NCBI RefSeq assembly: GCF_024713945.1 | Contig: NC_134681.1 | Span: 4,193,501 to 4,257,500, forward strand | Source: Dermatophagoides farinae | Taxonomy: Eukaryota > Arthropoda > Arachnida > Sarcoptiformes > Pyroglyphidae | Reading direction: 5' to 3' | DNA: 64,000 bases | Shown: positions 1-12,091 of the stretch, piece by piece | Position numbering within the stretch: position 1 is the first letter of the stretch | Layout: the number at the start of each line of letters is the position of its first letter | Program-made: the position numbers and the translations under genes | The notes under the pieces: model-generated | What the model was told of the DNA's origin: nothing | Databases searched by the model: none | What the model saw: the letters and a program-made list of their open reading frames with translations, nothing else

Positions 1-831
1 TGGAATAATGGATTTTTTTTTCATTGTTTGTGGATAGATTCTTTGTTGTATGTTCCATTTTACAGCTTGTACATTTGTATCGAATGATGTGGTCAATTGA
101 AATAAAATTTCCATGGATTTTATTTTCAATTTTTTTTTTCAATATATATCCAAATTAAGCGCGTTCACATATACAACCATTTCAACCTAAACGACCATTT
201 CGACCAGCAATGTCTTTGTGTGTGTTTTATACATGGTGTCTGTCTGTAAAGTCAGTGGCTGATTTCAATTACATCCTAATTTTAAATCAGCCAATGACTT
301 TACAGACACCCAGTATATGCCCAATGCATTCGATCACATTGAAATGACATCATCAACTCTGTTTATTATTATTTTGTTTTTTTTTGTGACGAAAAAAAAG
401 TCAATTTTTTCTCCTTAAACTTAAATTATTAATCTTTACATTGTTTCAATTACAATTTTAGCCATTGTTTTCATTGTCAATATAAATCTTTACCATCATT
501 ATTTGTTGTGTGTGTAACCATTTTTTTCTCATTCTCATTACGAAATAAAAGGTATATATCCTATCACGCAAAAAAAAAACTTGTTTGTCTCCATACACAA
601 ACAAGTTTAATCAATTAAAAAAAATTATTATCGAATCAATTTGACATTGAAATACATTTTTTTTTCTTTATTTGTTCTTGATAGCAATTTGGATAAGATA
701 TATACTGTATTATTGACGCTTTGCCGCTACCGGTGTTTTTTTTCTTTCTTTCTTTCTTTGACTGGCATTCACTTTCTTTCTTGAAGAAATATTTTGTTCA
801 TTTTCTAATCGTTAATAATCACCAAAAAAAA
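1..831. other. Upstream region of fumarase gene, no gene seen
   Basis: A+T-rich sequence with homopolymer runs of A and T. No open frame resembling a protein was found. It holds the short inverted repeat listed separately (235-310). A TATA-like stretch ATATATA at 698-704 lies about 130 bases before the first plausible fumarase start and could be its core promoter, but this is weak evidence in such A+T-rich DNA. Confidence 0.5.
235..310. repeat. Short snap-back inverted repeat (hairpin)
   Basis: The arm at 235-265 (GGTGTCTG...GGCTGATTT) is matched in reverse complement by 284-310 (AAATCAGCC...CAGACACC). The arms pair over about 27 bases with one mismatch and a 4-base insertion (a duplicated TCTG) in the left arm. 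The loop is 18 bases. This could be a tiny palindromic MITE or a miRNA-like hairpin. No clear target-site duplication is visible. Confidence 0.7.
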
Positions 832-2497
832 ATGTTTCATCGTTCAAGTTCGATTTGTCATTCACTTTCGCTGATTGCTGTTCGTACGGCCAATAAAATT
901 GAACGACAACAATTACAACATCAGATTAGAAAATATTCTGCATGCAACAAAATATTCACGTTTCATCGAGAAAAACGTTTGGAACAAATTGATCAATTAC
1001 AAACAAGAAAAATGTCCGATTATCGTGAAGAAAAAGACACTATGGGAATTGTTCGTGTGCCCGCTGATCGTTTGTATGGTGCACAAACACAACGTTCTCG
1101 TGATAATTTTCGTATTGGTGCCGGACAAAATTGGGATGTAGAACAAATGCCCAAACAAATTATTCATGCATTTGCTGTACTTAAGAAAGCTTGTGCACGT
1201 GTAAATCAATCATATGGTGAATTGGATGAAAAACTAGCTAAAGCCATTCAACAGGCTTGTGATGATGTTATTGATGAACGATTGTCAATCAAAGATGAAT
1301 TTCCATTAGTTATCTGGCAAACTGGTAGCGGTACTCAATCAAATATGAATTGCAATGAAGTTATTGCTAATCGTGCTTCTGAAATTCTTGGTAAGTTTGT
1401 ATTCATCAAAAACTTAGCTGTTAATATTAATAAAAAATTTTTTGTTTTTTTCAGGTGGTAAACGTGGTGCCGAACGTTTGGTACATCCAAATGATCATGT
1501 TAATAAATCACAATCATCAAACGATACTTATCCAACCGCTATGCATATTGCTGCCGCTGTTGAAGTCAATAAGGTATTGTTGCCTGCTTTGGAAAAATTA
1601 CATCAATCATTGATGGCCAAACAAAATGAGTTTGCTAAAATTATTAAAATTGGACGAACTCATTTGCAAGATGCTACACCATTAACACTTGGCCAAGAAT
1701 TTTCTGGTTATTCTGCTCAAGTTCAATTTGGTATCGATCGTGTTAAAGCTGCTTTAGAACCACGTGTCTATTATTTGGCTATCGGTGGTACCGCCGTAGG
1801 AACTGGATTAAATACTCGTGAAAGCTGGGATCGTGATGTTTGCAAACAAATTTCGGAAATTACTGGATTGAATTTCCGTCCAGCACCGAATAAATTTGAA
1901 GCTTTAGCATCTCATGATGCTATGGTTGAATTATCTGGTTCTTTAAATGTTTTGGCTTGTAGTTTGAACAAGATTGCCAATGATATTCGTTTGTTGGCCA
2001 GTGGACCACGATCTGGTATTGGTGAATTATTATTGCCCGAATTGGAACCCGGTTCGTCTATCATGCCAGGCAAAGTAAATCCAACACAATGTGAAGCAAT
2101 GACAATGGTTTGTGCTCAGGTTCAAGGTAATCATGTAGCCACAACTATTGGCGGTACACAAGGTCATTTTGAATTGAACGTATTCAAACCAATGATGGCC
2201 GCTAATGTATTGCGTTCATCTCGATTATTGGCCGATGCATCTGTTTCGTTTACGAAAAATTGTGTCGATGGTATACAGGCAAATGAAAAACGTATTGAAC
2301 AATTAATGCGTGATAGTTTAATGTTGGTCACTGCATTGAATCCACATATTGGTTATGATAATGCTGCTAAAATAGCTAAAACAGCACATAAAGAAGGTGG
2401 CAATCTTAAAGATACGGCAATCAAATTAGGATTATTGACCGCTGAACAATTTGATCAATGGGTACGGCCAGAGAATATGATTGGACCAAAGAAATAA
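832..2497 (+). CDS. FH: Fumarate hydratase, class II, mitochondrial
   Basis: Converts fumarate to L-malate in the TCA cycle. There are two exons, 832-1390 and 1455-2497, separated by a 64-base GT..AG intron (phase 1), giving 533 residues, close to the usual animal length. Class II fumarase/aspartase motifs are present: [10 protein letters not shown] before the intron, [19 protein letters not shown] with the catalytic-region His, and the family signature [11 protein letters not shown] at about residues 386-396. Residues 1-60 are rich in Ser, Arg, Lys and Gln and poor in acidic residues, as expected of a mitochondrial presequence. A second in-frame Met at 1012 ([12 protein letters not shown]) would give a form without the presequence. 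I chose 832 because it is the first Met in the open frame. AATAAA signals follow at 2624 and 2646. Function is near certain; the exact start is less so. Confidence 0.96.
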
Positions 2498-3980
2498 TGA
2501 AAACACACTATGTTGTTGTTTCATTGATTTTTTTTTGTTTGTTTGTTTGTTTTTGGATTGAAATGAAAAGAAAAATTGTCTGAGTTTATTCATACATATA
2601 TTAGATATATATATTGATGAGAAAATAAATTTGATTGAAGTGACAAATAAAAACAAAAAAAAAACAAAAATACCAATTACAACATTTGAATTTTGTTTGT
2701 TTTTTTTGTATCAACAGAATAAGTAACAACAGAATTTTTTTTTTGTTTTCGTTTGTTTGTAGAATCAAAGTGCATTTGATGAATGAATGAATGAATGAAT
2801 GAATGATGAAATGAATGATATTGATTTGTCACTGTATTTGTGTGTTTTGATGTGAAAATTGATTGGTTTTTTTTTCGTTGAATTGAATGAATTGAAACTT
2901 TTTTTTCTCACTAAAAACAAAACAAAACGAAAAAAAAATCAAATTTAATTCACTCATCTAATTGATTGAATGAATCTATGAAATGAGAAAAATTTGCTAA
3001 CTCTTTTTTTTTTTGTTTAATATGAATACTAACAAACATGAATCCATAAAGAATTCATTGCAAAAACCAAAAAAAAAAAAAAAAAAATTTGAAATGAAAT
3101 TTTTAGAAATGAACAAGATTTCCTATATATATATCAGATTAATGTTTGTTGTTGTTCATTATTGTTGTTGTTGTTGTTGTTGTTAATGTTAGTATTAAGC
3201 GATATTGAATCAATCAATCGGTTATTTATGGATGATCAATAATCAATAATAAAGCAGAATATATAATGAATTAGAATGATAAATTCTTCATAAATTTTTT
3301 TTATGGGCAAAAAGAAAACAGAATTTCTCTATTATTCAATTCGATATAATAATAATGTAATGTAATGCAATGTAATGCGTTTGTTGATTTCGTTGTTTGG
3401 TGGGCGTCGGTACACGTGCACATGATGAATGACTGAGACAATTCGATTGTTTGATTTTTGACAAATTTCCAATTTCCATGAAAAAAAATGACGAATCGCT
3501 CATTTTTTTTTCGCAAGAAAAATAAAGTATAGGATAATTATAGGAGAGAGAGAGAGTAAAGCGAAAAATGGGGAAAAAAAAGTGAAGCCATTCCATTTGA
3601 AAGGAAACAAAAAAAAACAATTTTCATTTTCGCCACCACATAAATTTGATTTGAAAGCAATTGTTGTTTGTTTGATCGTTTCGATTTGAATGAATCAAAT
3701 CCATTTTAAAGAATCATCATACACAGACAGAGAGAGAGAGAGGGAGAGAGACAAGCCGTTCATGTAATATAATAATAAGCCTGTAGCGTAAATGTTTGAT
3801 TGTTTTCAAGCTGTTTTTTTTTTTTTTGTATGGAGAAAAAGAGAAAAAAAAATTAAATTTAGTTAAACACATTTTAACATGCAAACAAACAATCAAAAAA
3901 AAATGATGATAATTAGATCAAATGAGAAAAAAAATCAAGTTAAAATAAAATTGAAATGGTCAAGATTCTCAAATCAATAA
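2498..3980. other. Convergent intergenic region
   Basis: 3' flanks of the fumarase gene (+) and the SH3BGR-like gene (-). It contains a (GAAT)n tract near 2780-2806, (TTG)n near 3150-3183, poly-A/poly-T runs and short (GA)n tracts at about 3544-3557 and 3728-3751. No coding exon or RNA gene recognised. Confidence 0.6.
2624..2651 (+). terminator. Polyadenylation signals of the fumarase gene
   Basis: Two AATAAA hexamers at 2624-2629 and 2646-2651 lie 127-154 bases after the stop codon, on the coding strand. The position is typical for a 3' end signal, but AATAAA is frequent by chance in this A+T-rich DNA. Confidence 0.5.
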
Positions 3981-4840
3981 TCACTCTTTTTCATCTTCAT
4001 CCTCTTCGTCTTCATCATCATCATCATCTTTTTCATCATTTTCATCAGTTTTGTTTAAAATACCATCTTTTAAATTATCATCAACATCATCTAATTCAAT
4101 TTCATCACCTTCTTCTTTCATTAATTCATCTACATCAATTATACGACCACCGATATTAATCTTACGATCAGGTGGTATTTCATAAACAACACCATTAATA
4201 GTAACTTGTTCACGAACTTCCATTTTAACATCTTCATCATCATCTTCATTTTCATCATCATTATTATTATTATTATTATTATTATCATCATGTCCATTTT
4301 CTTTTGGTTTATCATTATCATTTTCATCACCTTTGGTCGCCGTTTCACCGGTTGGATTAAACAAATCATTTTCATCACCATCACCATTTTCTATGGTAAT
4401 ATCTTCTTCAAGTTTTAAGAATTGAAATAATTGATCATTATCGTTGGCATTTTCCAGATCTTCATAATCCTAATGATAGAAATAATAATGGTTGAAAAAA
4501 AAAATTATTGATAAAAAAATTCAAAATGTTTTACACATACACCACAATATTGATCATCATTGAAAAATTGTGGAGGCTGTGGTGGCATTGATTCATTACG
4601 CCGTTTAGCTGCCTGTAACATAATCTCTTTTTGTGATTCCAACAATGGATCGGCAATATCGATCAATTCATATTTTATTTTATATGAATCCAATAGAAAT
4701 TGTGCACGAAGTTGATGTTTTTTAACCTAGATTGCAACAACAAAAAAAAATTAACAAATGTTCAACGACATCATTTAGTTATAAAAAAAACTTACTTCTT
4801 TTGAAGCCGAAATACCCGAAATGAACACTTTGACAACCAT
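3981..4840 (-). CDS. SH3BGRL: SH3 domain-binding glutamic acid-rich (SH3BGR-like) protein
   Basis: Three exons on the minus strand: 4840-4796, 4726-4541 and 4469-3981. All are joined in phase 0 by GT..AG introns of 69 and 71 bases, giving 239 residues. Residues 1 to about 100 match the thioredoxin-like SH3BGR fold: start MVVKVFISGISASKEVKKHQ, then the IDIADP segment, then the hallmark proline motif PPQPPQFFNDDQYCGDYEDL. As in this family there is no CXXC redox motif. The rest is a long acidic tail rich in Asp, Glu and Asn, with an embedded less acidic segment around VTINGVVYEIPPDRKINIG. Vertebrate SH3BGR also has an acidic C-terminus, while SH3BGRL-1/2/3 do not, so the exact paralogue name is uncertain. 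It is probably a cytosolic adaptor or redox-fold protein; the biochemical role of the family is poorly defined. Confidence 0.9.
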
Positions 4841-6789
4841 TATTGTTTTTATGTTTGAATTTTATTAATTGATTATTACAATTTCAATATTCAATTTTAC
4901 CGGCGTGAGATAAAATTTTCAATTGACAATATTTAAAATATTTTTTACGACAAGCCAAAACCGGGATTCGTTACACGTTGTTTTTGTTGTTGTTGTTGTT
5001 GTTTTGAATTTTCAATAAAATTAAATCTATAGATATAAACGAAATATACAAACATTGAATGAACAATTTATTATTCAAACGATTAAACTTTTATTATTTT
5101 ATAACCAAAGAGATGCCATGCAGACACAAGTCCTCTCTTTTTCTATCGCCTGGTTATAATATATATAGATCATCATCATGTGTGTGTGTATGTATATGTC
5201 TGTGTACCGTATTTGGGATTCAATTATGGATGTTTAGTAGTGATATTTTTTTTTTCTTAAAACTAATCCACATTTTTTTTTGGCTTTTAAAATCAAATAC
5301 TACTACTACTACTACTATTACTACTTCTATTTTTTTCACTATAGAAATTTTCTTACATGTCAGCGTTTCTCGAACTTTTTTTTTGGCTGCAGATCTGTAT
5401 TTTTTTTTTATATTTTTTTGATTGGCTCATGGACCACAGTTTGGGAATAGGCTGTAATTATAAATCATAATCATCGTTTTTTTTTTTGTTTGTTTGTTTG
5501 TTTGTTAAATGCCGACCTGTTTAATAGCAAATAACATCAACATTATCATCATATGAAAATGATTGATTGATATGTCGTCATATGCAGGCCTGTGTGTGTG
5601 TGTGTGTGTGTGTATGTGTGTGGCATTATAAAATTTTTATAACAGGAAAACATAGGGTGTGTTTGTGAATATATATGAAATACTAGCAGTTAAAGAATTT
5701 AATAGCACCATGATCATGATCATGATGATGATGATGATGATGAGAAATCAAATATAACAAGAATATGTATGTGTTGTAAAAATTGAAATATAGGAAGAGA
5801 AAAAAAATAAATGTGACTATTATTGCATAAATTAGTGGCTGTTTTTTTTTCTTGATGGTGGTTATGAAAACTAACAACCATGAAGTGGAAAAAAAACCAG
5901 CCAACGAAAAAAAGAAACATGACCATAATTATTCAGAATCGAAAAAAGAGAATCGATTTTTTTTGTTCTCCGTTCTCCATTATATGTTTGCCATGTTGAC
6001 AACTTACCTTATTTTTTTTTGATGTTTGAAAAAAAATTAAGATAATCCAATTCTAATTATTTCACGAAAATGACGAATCAATACGATGGCTGATGAAAAT
6101 CGATAATAGTGAATAACGAATCATCAAAGTTATATATGAAAAGAGAAAAAAAAATCACTAAATTAGTATAATTTGTTGATTAATGTTTTTGTTTTGTAAT
6201 TATTAAGATTTATATATGAATCAGAAAACAAACAAACAGAGAAAATCATTTTCTAGAATTTGATTCGTTATAAAATCATCATGGATTATCATTCGAATGA
6301 ATTTTTGTTTTTTTTTGGGGTGATTTTATAAAAAAAAACGTAAATAAATTTTTTGTGTTTTCACATATTTTTTTGTTTTTGTTTTTGTGAGCTCACGTAA
6401 TTGTAGAACCAAACAACAACAACAACAACAACCACTACTACCGCCATCATTTTTGATATATAATTCTGTATTGATACATGTGTACACCGATGGATGAGGC
6501 CACTACCAAAATATACAAAAAAAAAAAAAATACCGCACCCATTATGTATACATACCACCACATTGGAGAGGAAAGAAAAAAAAATTCTGGTTAAACAACA
6601 ACCACTACTACTACTACTACTACTAGTATGATACAGTGACACTACCATTTTTTTTGTTGCGTTAGAATCATTCAGAATTCGATTCGATTTAAGAATTTTG
6701 TTTTATTTTGAAATTTAAAAAAATTAATAAAATAAAATTTTCTATATTCATGGAATGTTGTAAATAAAAATTTAAAATTATCATAAGTT
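4841..6789. other. Intergenic region, repeat-rich
   Basis: Lies between the 5' end of the SH3BGR-like gene and the 3' end of phosphomevalonate kinase (both minus strand). It contains (TTG)n at about 4981-5003, (TAC/TAT)n near 5300, (GT)n at about 5589-5615, (ATG)n at about 5714-5741 and (CTA)n near 6605-6625. A reverse-complement AATAAA near 6702 could be the kinase poly-A signal. No protein-coding exon recognised. Confidence 0.55.
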
Positions 6790-7467
6790 TTATGATGATA
6801 TGACCATATCAATTTCTGATAAAATTGGTGACAATTCTTTCAATAATTCATCTTTGCCACCATTATTATCGATACGATAATTCCATTGTTGATATTCATC
6901 AAGACCACATTCAGTTGTTTGATCATCAATACCAATGGTGAATTTCCATCCACGATCTATTCGTATTGAATCATCGGATCGTATACGAATGGTTAATTGT
7001 TTACAATTGTTGTCTAAATTAATTTCATTTTCATCTGATTGAAAATAACGTAAATCTGTTGGACGACGTGCATCATTCAATATCCAAATCGGTTTTTTAT
7101 GGCCATTATTTTGTCGATATGAATCCAATATTGCAATACGTAAAAAATGATGTGGATCATATTGTCGTACAGATTCACTCCATTCAACCATTTGTTTACG
7201 AAACGATTCTTTATATTGTGATGATGTTAATAATTCTTCATAATTCAAACCATTACGACGTGCATATTCACATTTGATTGGTGCCGATATACGAAATGAA
7301 AGTATCTGATCGGGATATCGTTCAATTAATAATTGTTCAACATAATCTTTGCCAGATTTTCGTTTTCCACTTAATATTAGAACAAGTTTAGGTTTTTTCA
7401 ATTCTTTGATTGCATGAATAGATTCCATACGAATCGTATCTAAATCCAATTCAAATGATGATGACAT
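6790..7467 (-). CDS. PMVK: Phosphomevalonate kinase (animal type)
   Basis: Phosphorylates mevalonate 5-phosphate to the 5-diphosphate in the mevalonate pathway, which supplies isoprenoids and, in arthropods, sesquiterpenoid precursors. A single exon encodes 225 residues, slightly longer than the roughly 190 of vertebrate enzymes. The P-loop-like motif SGKRKSGKD lies at residues 33-41. It is followed by FRISAPIKCEYARRNGLNYEELLTSS-type sequence, the KESFRKQMVEWSESVRQYDP block and the WILNDARRPTDLRYF block, all characteristic of the animal PMVK family and unlike the GHMP-type fungal/plant enzyme. I chose the Met at 7467 (MSSSFELDL). An in-frame Met at 7497 would add ten Lys/Thr-rich residues. 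No targeting signal is obvious. The CPED1-like gene lies upstream on the same strand, 407 bases away. Confidence 0.93.
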   Translation of the reverse strand: MSSSFELDLDTIRMESIHAIKELKKPKLVLILSGKRKSGKDYVEQLLIERYPDQILSFRISAPIKCEYARRNGLNYEELLTSSQYKESFRKQMVEWSESVRQYDPHHFLRIAILDSYRQNNGHKKPIWILNDARRPTDLRYFQSDENEINLDNNCKQLTIRIRSDDSIRIDRGWKFTIGIDDQTTECGLDEYQQWNYRIDNNGGKDELLKELSPILSEIDMVISS

Positions 7468-7874
7468 TTTTGTTTTGTTTTGTTTTGTTTTAATCACTGA
7501 AAGAATTGTGTTCGTTTAGCCAAAGATGTTTATGATGGATGAATGAAGAGAAACAAAAAAAAAACTGTTTCGATTATTCAACGTTAATAAATTGAAACCG
7601 CATTTTATTTGATTGCTGAGCACACAAACACACACACACATACACCTGTAATATGTGTGAATCTTAACCGAATAAATGAATTTTTATTTATTTTATCATT
7701 TGAAATCGATTGCCAGCTGGCTGGCCAAAACACCACAATTAACAGCACAATTATGTTACGTATCTTTTGAACAGGTAGAATTAAGAATTAAATTTTTTAT
7801 TCATTGAAAATTATTGATAACAATCAAACAAAGAAAAAAAAAATTTTTTTTTGTATCATCAATCATCAATTTGA
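7468..7874. other. Spacer between PMVK and CPED1-like gene
   Basis: This 407-base gap must hold the 3' end of the CPED1-like gene and the promoter of PMVK, both on the minus strand. A reverse-strand AATAAA occurs at 7801-7796, 74 bases after the CPED1-like stop codon. A short (CA)n tract lies at about 7623-7640. No open frame of interest. Confidence 0.5.
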
Positions 7875-10800
7875 TTAAGATTCTGTATCGCAAATTCGGG
7901 ACAACAAAATTTCCGAATATAAACGATTCAATTTGCCTTCCACATGATAACGAATACTAGTTCCATCTGGTGTTTTTTCCTTTATAATCTATTTATATAT
8001 ATACAAAAATAGAATACAGAACGATTTGATGTTTAAAAATTATAGAATATTCAAAAAAAAAAAAAAACACCATAGAAACTTACCCGATGAAAATGGCAAG
8101 CACATTTACCGGGATAGAAATCCTTATACATGGCAATGGTTTTATTGAATGTATCGATCACTTCAAAATTCAATCGTAATGCTTCATCAATGAGCAATTG
8201 ATTTTGTAAGGCCAATTTAATTTGTTCACTCTATAATTTTGATCATCATATGATTTTTGTGAAAAGAAAAACAAACACAAGCATGTAATAAACAAATAAT
8301 ATATTTACCACAGGCATATAATGTACACCAATAACCGATTGATGAAATCCTGATCCAAGTGTTTTCACAACCAAACGAATTTGATCATCAGAATCATTTG
8401 GTAAATCCAAGCCTAAATCACATGATGATGAAAGGTGGATTAATTTTTTTTTGTTATTTTCAACAACAAACAATTTCTGCTTACGATCGTAATTCTTGTC
8501 TAGCTATATGAAGATGTTGTCGTGATATCCATTGTACACCGCCAATGATGATAATATTTTTAATCGGTTCAATCATTTTATCATCAAGGAATCTGGAATT
8601 GAAATCATGTGAATATTGTGTCCAAACAAACAAAAACAACTTACGTTTGATGTAATGAATCATGAAAAACTTGAGCAAATGATGGCCGTTGATTAGGTGG
8701 TAACCAAAATTTTGGATAATAAGCAAAACTAATGGTTGTATCCAGATCGATTAAACGATAGGATTTATGATCATGTGTTTTATCCGCTTCGGTTAATGTT
8801 CTATTTAAACGTTCCATTATATAATGCATTATTCCACGATTGGTTGAATCACCGATCAAAAGAATCTAGAATTTAAGGGAAATTAAATTTAAAAAATTAA
8901 AATTTTTTTTTGTTTCATTTGTATAACCAATTACATTTTTATTGGATAAACATTTTCGTAAATGTTCTGGTTCCACTGGTATTCGATAACGACAACGATA
9001 TGGTAACCATTGTAATTCTGACCAAATACAGCCATTTAGCTTCGTACAATTAATACATGGTAATAGCCATCGACCATTTTCAGCTCCATGTTGACAGATT
9101 TTTTTCGTTTCTATTTGATCAATTTGTTTCAAACAATCATTATTATTATTCAATATTGTTGTCTTTGTACAAGTTTGATTTGTTGATTGCCAACCACATG
9201 ATTCATTTGGATATACACGTAGATCACAGTCTTGTATAAGATTACATATTTGATATTGTTGTTGTTGTTGTTTTTGTTGTTGTTGTTGCTGTTGTTGTTG
9301 TTGTTCATAATCAATAAATTGTGTTGATGATGATGATGATGATTCTAAAAGTGTTTGTCTATGTATCACAATCGTATAAATAGCAAGCACCATATTACTA
9401 TCGGATAATTTTCTATTCACTAATGTTAATCTTATTGAATTTTCACCAATACCAAGTGAAAAATTCAAACGTCCTGATTGTATATTATAATAATGATTAT
9501 CTAATCGTATCCATGTATCACAATGTGCTACTTCTGTATCAATTTGTATCAACATATTATCATATGATATTGGTTGATTTAGGTTATAATGTTTTTGATA
9601 TGGTTGAAATTTTGGTCGAAGTTCCAGATCATTTGGATAAAGAATTTTTAAATGTTTTAATTGTGATAAACTATATGGATCATTTGTACATTCTATTTTA
9701 TGGTTAATGATTTCATCATCAATATCAATATTATGATTATCACCGGTTATTGTTGCCATTGTTGTCCAATTTAAATTTGTTAAATCATGATGTACATCAA
9801 AATGTTGTACATCATTCAAAGGCAATGAAGATTTATTATCTTCCACTATTTGAGCAAACATTGCTTCAACAACTGGATGTAATCTTTCTGTTTGATATTC
9901 AAAATGTTTGTATTTATCCATTACCATTTCCTTGGTTTGACTTGATATCTGATTATCATTATTATTGTTATTTTCACTGTTACTAGTAGTAGTAGTAGTA
10001 TCAATTTGGAGCAAAATTTGTTCAAATAAAGCTCGTATATTTGAATATTCAGTCATATTCTGCCATCGATATGGATAAATTGATTCAAAATTTACGTCCC
10101 TCATTTGATCCATTTGATTCCAGCTATTAATCAAATATTCTAAATCCTGTTGGCTAAGGCAAACATTATGTGAAATATGACAATTAATGCCAAGAAGGCC
10201 AAAATGATCGCCATCAATCAATTCACGAAGTTTAATTGAAAATTTATCAAAATTTTTATCATTCAAATTTTGTGTTGATTTGGCCAACAATCGATATGTA
10301 TCCAATTGAAATTGATTCAATAATTTTTTCGATAATTTATCTTCATGTTGTCCAAGTTCGAGTTGTTCAAGTTGATCGATTGATAAAAGATTAACAATGA
10401 ATGCCTGATAGTTTTCCGTATGTCGAATAACAATATCAAATATTAAACATTGAAATGATTGTATTGCCGATGGATAGATGGCATCTGGTGATGATTGTAA
10501 ATTCAATAAACGATCATTAACTTCCATTAGAATCAATGAATATAATATAACACGATGTACTGATTGACGTGCCATTTTCATATCATTATTCGACGATGAT
10601 TGTTGTAGATGATTCCAAAAATTTTCCAAATTATCCAATGGATCATCATCATCATCATCATTATTATTATTATTTGATGATGGTGATTTATTATTATTCT
10701 GTTTATATGGTAATATTAATCCATATTGATATTGAAAAACACGTAATGGATTCAATGATGTGATCAATACAAATATTCGTAATTTAATCGGTTGGCTATG

Positions 10801-12091
10801 ATAATGGACTACTTGTTGAATAAAATGTTGTCGTATTATTATTGGACCTAATAATGGTGTCGATATCATAATCGTATGTAACGATGATGATTGTGATTGT
10901 TGTCGTAACGCTAAACGATTGATCTGTATTAATCGTGATCGATCTGTTTGTGAAAATATCTGTAATGGTTCACTTATTGATGATAGTTGATTATTATTAT
11001 GATAATGGCCATATTCTAATGTCCAATTTGTTGAATAACCTAAGGCATCGGAAACATCAAGAAATTTTTGTAAATTTTGTGGCAACGTAAAACAAAGCGG
11101 CGATAAGGGCTGTTGCCGTAATGCTGGATATTTTCTAACCAAATCAAATAAATTACATCGAATATCTGGCATTTTAATTAAAAGGGTTAATTGTTCAATA
11201 TTTTGGCGATATAATTGTCGACTATTTAAATGGGTGTTTGTCATCATCATTGTTTGATCATTATTGATTGTCGTTGTTGTTGTTTTTATTAATTGATGAT
11301 AATCAATTGTATCATCAATCACAATGATATCACATTGATTCATATTCATAAGGGTTATATTTAGATTGTTCCACAAATGAAACATTTCATTATTATTATT
11401 CATCAAACGATATAAAGATGATGGTAAATATATTCGGCCCTTTTGTTGTTGTTGTTGTGGACATTCCAAAATTGTTGCCTTTTTGATCTACGAAACGAGA
11501 AAAAAAATCAAATTTCCGATTAAATTACAATGATAAACAAAATGTTTCATTCACCTTGTTCAACATTGAATCCAGACGTTTATGTATGAAACGAAAACGT
11601 TTCTTTTGACGTATTGCCATCATTGCATCCACTTGTTTGGCCATAATTGTATAACGAGAATCGATTGTAATTTCGTTATTATTATCATCACCACCACCAC
11701 CACCACCACCACCATCATCATCATCAGTAGCAAAATATATGGATTGATTTGTTTGCTGTGATAATGGCTGTTGTTGTTGATCATTGTCGCTGAGTTTTGG
11801 ACAAAACCATTGCCACCATGGATCATCTTCTTGTTCTTGTTGTTGTTGTTGTTGTTCAACAGAATTGTCAATAAAAGCCAATATAGAATGATGATCGGAT
11901 TCTGTCCGTATCGACGTTGATGACGATAAACCATTTGGATTGACGCCATAAATATTAATAAAATAAAGGCTTAAAAATAATAGACCAATTGTAATGGCCA
12001 ATAATAATGTGAATAAATGTCGTAATAGTAGCCAATGTCTTAGAATCATTTGTGTTGTTAACCGAATCGGTAAAATTAATTTCAATTTCAT
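7875..12091 (-). CDS. CPED1: CPED1-like protein (cadherin-like and PC-esterase domains)
   Basis: Seven minus-strand exons: 12091-11555, 11487-8935, 8865-8645, 8592-8485, 8412-8309, 8230-8084 and 7988-7875, about 1260 residues. Residues ~27-51 form one hydrophobic segment (type II membrane anchor or signal anchor). A large variable region follows with poly-Gln, poly-Asn and Gly/Asp tracts. Near the end of the big exon is a cadherin-like beta-sandwich (LKHLKILYPNDLELRP ... LGIGENSIRLTLVNRK). Then comes a Cys-rich segment ending CRYRIPVEPEHLRKCLSNKN. The PC-esterase domain starts in the third exon with the catalytic GDS motif (ILLIGDSTNRG) and continues with IIIIGGVQW, VVKTLGSGFHQSVIGVHYMP and FYPGKCACHFH. 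This domain order is that of CPED1, whose substrate is unknown; PC-esterases act on acylated glycans. The join of exons 4 and 5 (8485 to 8412) is out of phase by one base with the only visible GT..AG sites, so that boundary is provisional. Confidence 0.83.

Noticed and set aside
11620-11949. Alternative-frame ORF inside the first CPED1-like exon
   Set aside because: Shadow of the real coding exon; its poly-Val/Met runs arise from the Asp/Gly repeat.
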